A model generated the notes under the pieces. The model had not been told where the DNA came from. It saw nothing but the letters and a program-made list of their open reading frames with translations, and ran no database searches. From Coprinus comatus (Eukaryota; Basidiomycota; Agaricomycetes; Agaricales; Agaricaceae), in contig JAWPGT010000005.1 of NCBI GenBank assembly GCA_034638255.1, forward strand, positions 434,001-498,000: DNA of 64,000 bases, in the 5' to 3' direction. The translations under genes and the position numbers were made by a program. Of the stretch, positions 63,535 to 64,000 are shown one piece after another; position 1 is the stretch's first letter; each line of letters begins with the position of its first letter.

Positions 63535-64000
63535 TCAGAGTTTATGCTTAATTTCCTTGGTCGCTATCCTAGCAAATTGTTGAAATGGTACACCGGTAGT
63601 AAATCGCTCTGCTTGTGCTGCGTTGGGGGTAAGTAGAGTATTATGGTTCACACTACTGCTGGATCTGCTTACCATAGCTCTCCCGGAGATTCACCGCATC
63701 GAAATCATTTTTATCATTCAGACCAGCTTTAATTAGTTTCTTGGCTATTAACATAGCACTAGGGTCGAGCCCTTCAAGCTCCGCTTCCAAAAGATTTCTA
63801 ACTTCCTTGTGGAAGGATTCCACAGGTTGTTGTTCGAACACTTTACTATTGACGAAAGGAGATTAGTTGTATGGGGTTGTCATGAGAAAGTTGGCTATAC
63901 TTGATGAATCCACATCTCAACAATTCCTGGGCATCCTTTTTCTTTCCCCATATCAGCATCTCATTGGCATTTGCGAGACCCACTATGATTTGAAAAACCA
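63535..64000 (-). CDS. Enoyl-CoA hydratase/isomerase, peroxisomal type (5' part beyond right edge)
   Basis: Only the C-terminal part is in the window. Reading from the right edge: GLANANEMLIWGKKKDAQEL, LRCGFIN, an intron near 63850-63900, VFEQQPVESFHKEVRNLLEA and, after another intron (63670-63613), AQAERFTTGVPFQQFARIAT, ending KEIKHKL. The Glu/Ala-rich helices and the AERF.TG end match the C-terminal helical part of crotonase-fold hydratase/isomerases. The last three residues HKL fit the loose peroxisomal PTS1 consensus, suggesting beta-oxidation in peroxisomes. The catalytic residues lie outside the window, so the exact activity is open. Confidence 0.75.

Overview
This window looks like nuclear DNA from a filamentous basidiomycete, most likely a mushroom-forming agaricomycete (inference). 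Nearly every gene is cut by many short GT-AG introns of about 45-65 bp. Genes are packed on both strands with small spacers. The recognisable proteins are eukaryotic housekeeping families in fungal form: Sec66, Shr3, Sfi1, Rmd5, Nsa1, Gyp7, a Zn2Cys6 regulator and an Mdm38-like LETM1 protein. I see no transposon, retroelement, CRISPR array, virus or biosynthetic cluster. It reads as a conserved core-gene block.

Layout, left to right. 1-5904 (-) is a very large, mostly disordered protein with an Arg/Glu-rich coiled coil, cut off by the left edge. 6780-11045 (+) is a USP7/Ubp15 deubiquitinase. 11245-12097 (-) is Sec66, and 12311-14295 (+) is mitochondrial citrate synthase. 14590-15772 (-) is an unrecognised protein, divergent from the PP2A B56 subunit at 16008-18312 (+). 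18796-21114 (+) is a cytosolic Hsp70 behind a clear heat-shock promoter. 21483-24701 (-) is a secreted PhoD-like phosphatase, divergent from a Zn2Cys6 transcription factor at 25968-28692 (+). 29115-33185 (+) is Sfi1.

33431-33824 (-) is a PIG-Y-like protein. It is divergent, by 49 bp, from a small coiled-coil gene at 33874-34281 (+). Next come a Gfo/Idh/MocA oxidoreductase (34440-36199 +), aprataxin (36272-37266 -), a Gyp7-type RabGAP (37626-40702 -), ribosomal protein S21 (41026-41447 -) and an intron-containing tRNA-Gly(GCC) (41690-41772 -). ALKBH1 (41914-43395 -) is divergent from LETM1/Mdm38 (43460-45423 +). Shr3 (45751-46573 -) is divergent from an RsfS/Iojap-like mitochondrial protein (46671-47416 +).

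The right part holds splicing factor 45 (47546-49765 +), succinate dehydrogenase flavoprotein (50050-52439 -), a TBC1D5-like GAP (52723-55584 -), the GID E3 subunit Rmd5 (55717-57137 -), the pre-60S factor Nsa1 (57239-58718 +), a pirin (58757-60257 -), an amino-acid permease (60483-62796 -), and the 3' part of a peroxisomal-type enoyl-CoA hydratase/isomerase (63535-64000 -).

The genes do not form one pathway, but some functions recur: mitochondrial metabolism and ion balance (CIT1, SDH1, LETM1, RsfS), ubiquitin (Ubp15, Rmd5), Rab GAPs (two), and ER amino-acid permease folding (Shr3) with a permease of the client class 14 kb away. The most interesting signals are regulatory: a 10-bp-periodic heat-shock element, an exact 16-mer with CACGTG shared by two promoters, Pho4-like sites upstream of the phosphatase TATA box, and a run of four small hairpins upstream of the deubiquitinase. 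Exon boundaries were read by eye from splice consensus and frame, so spans are firmer than every internal junction.
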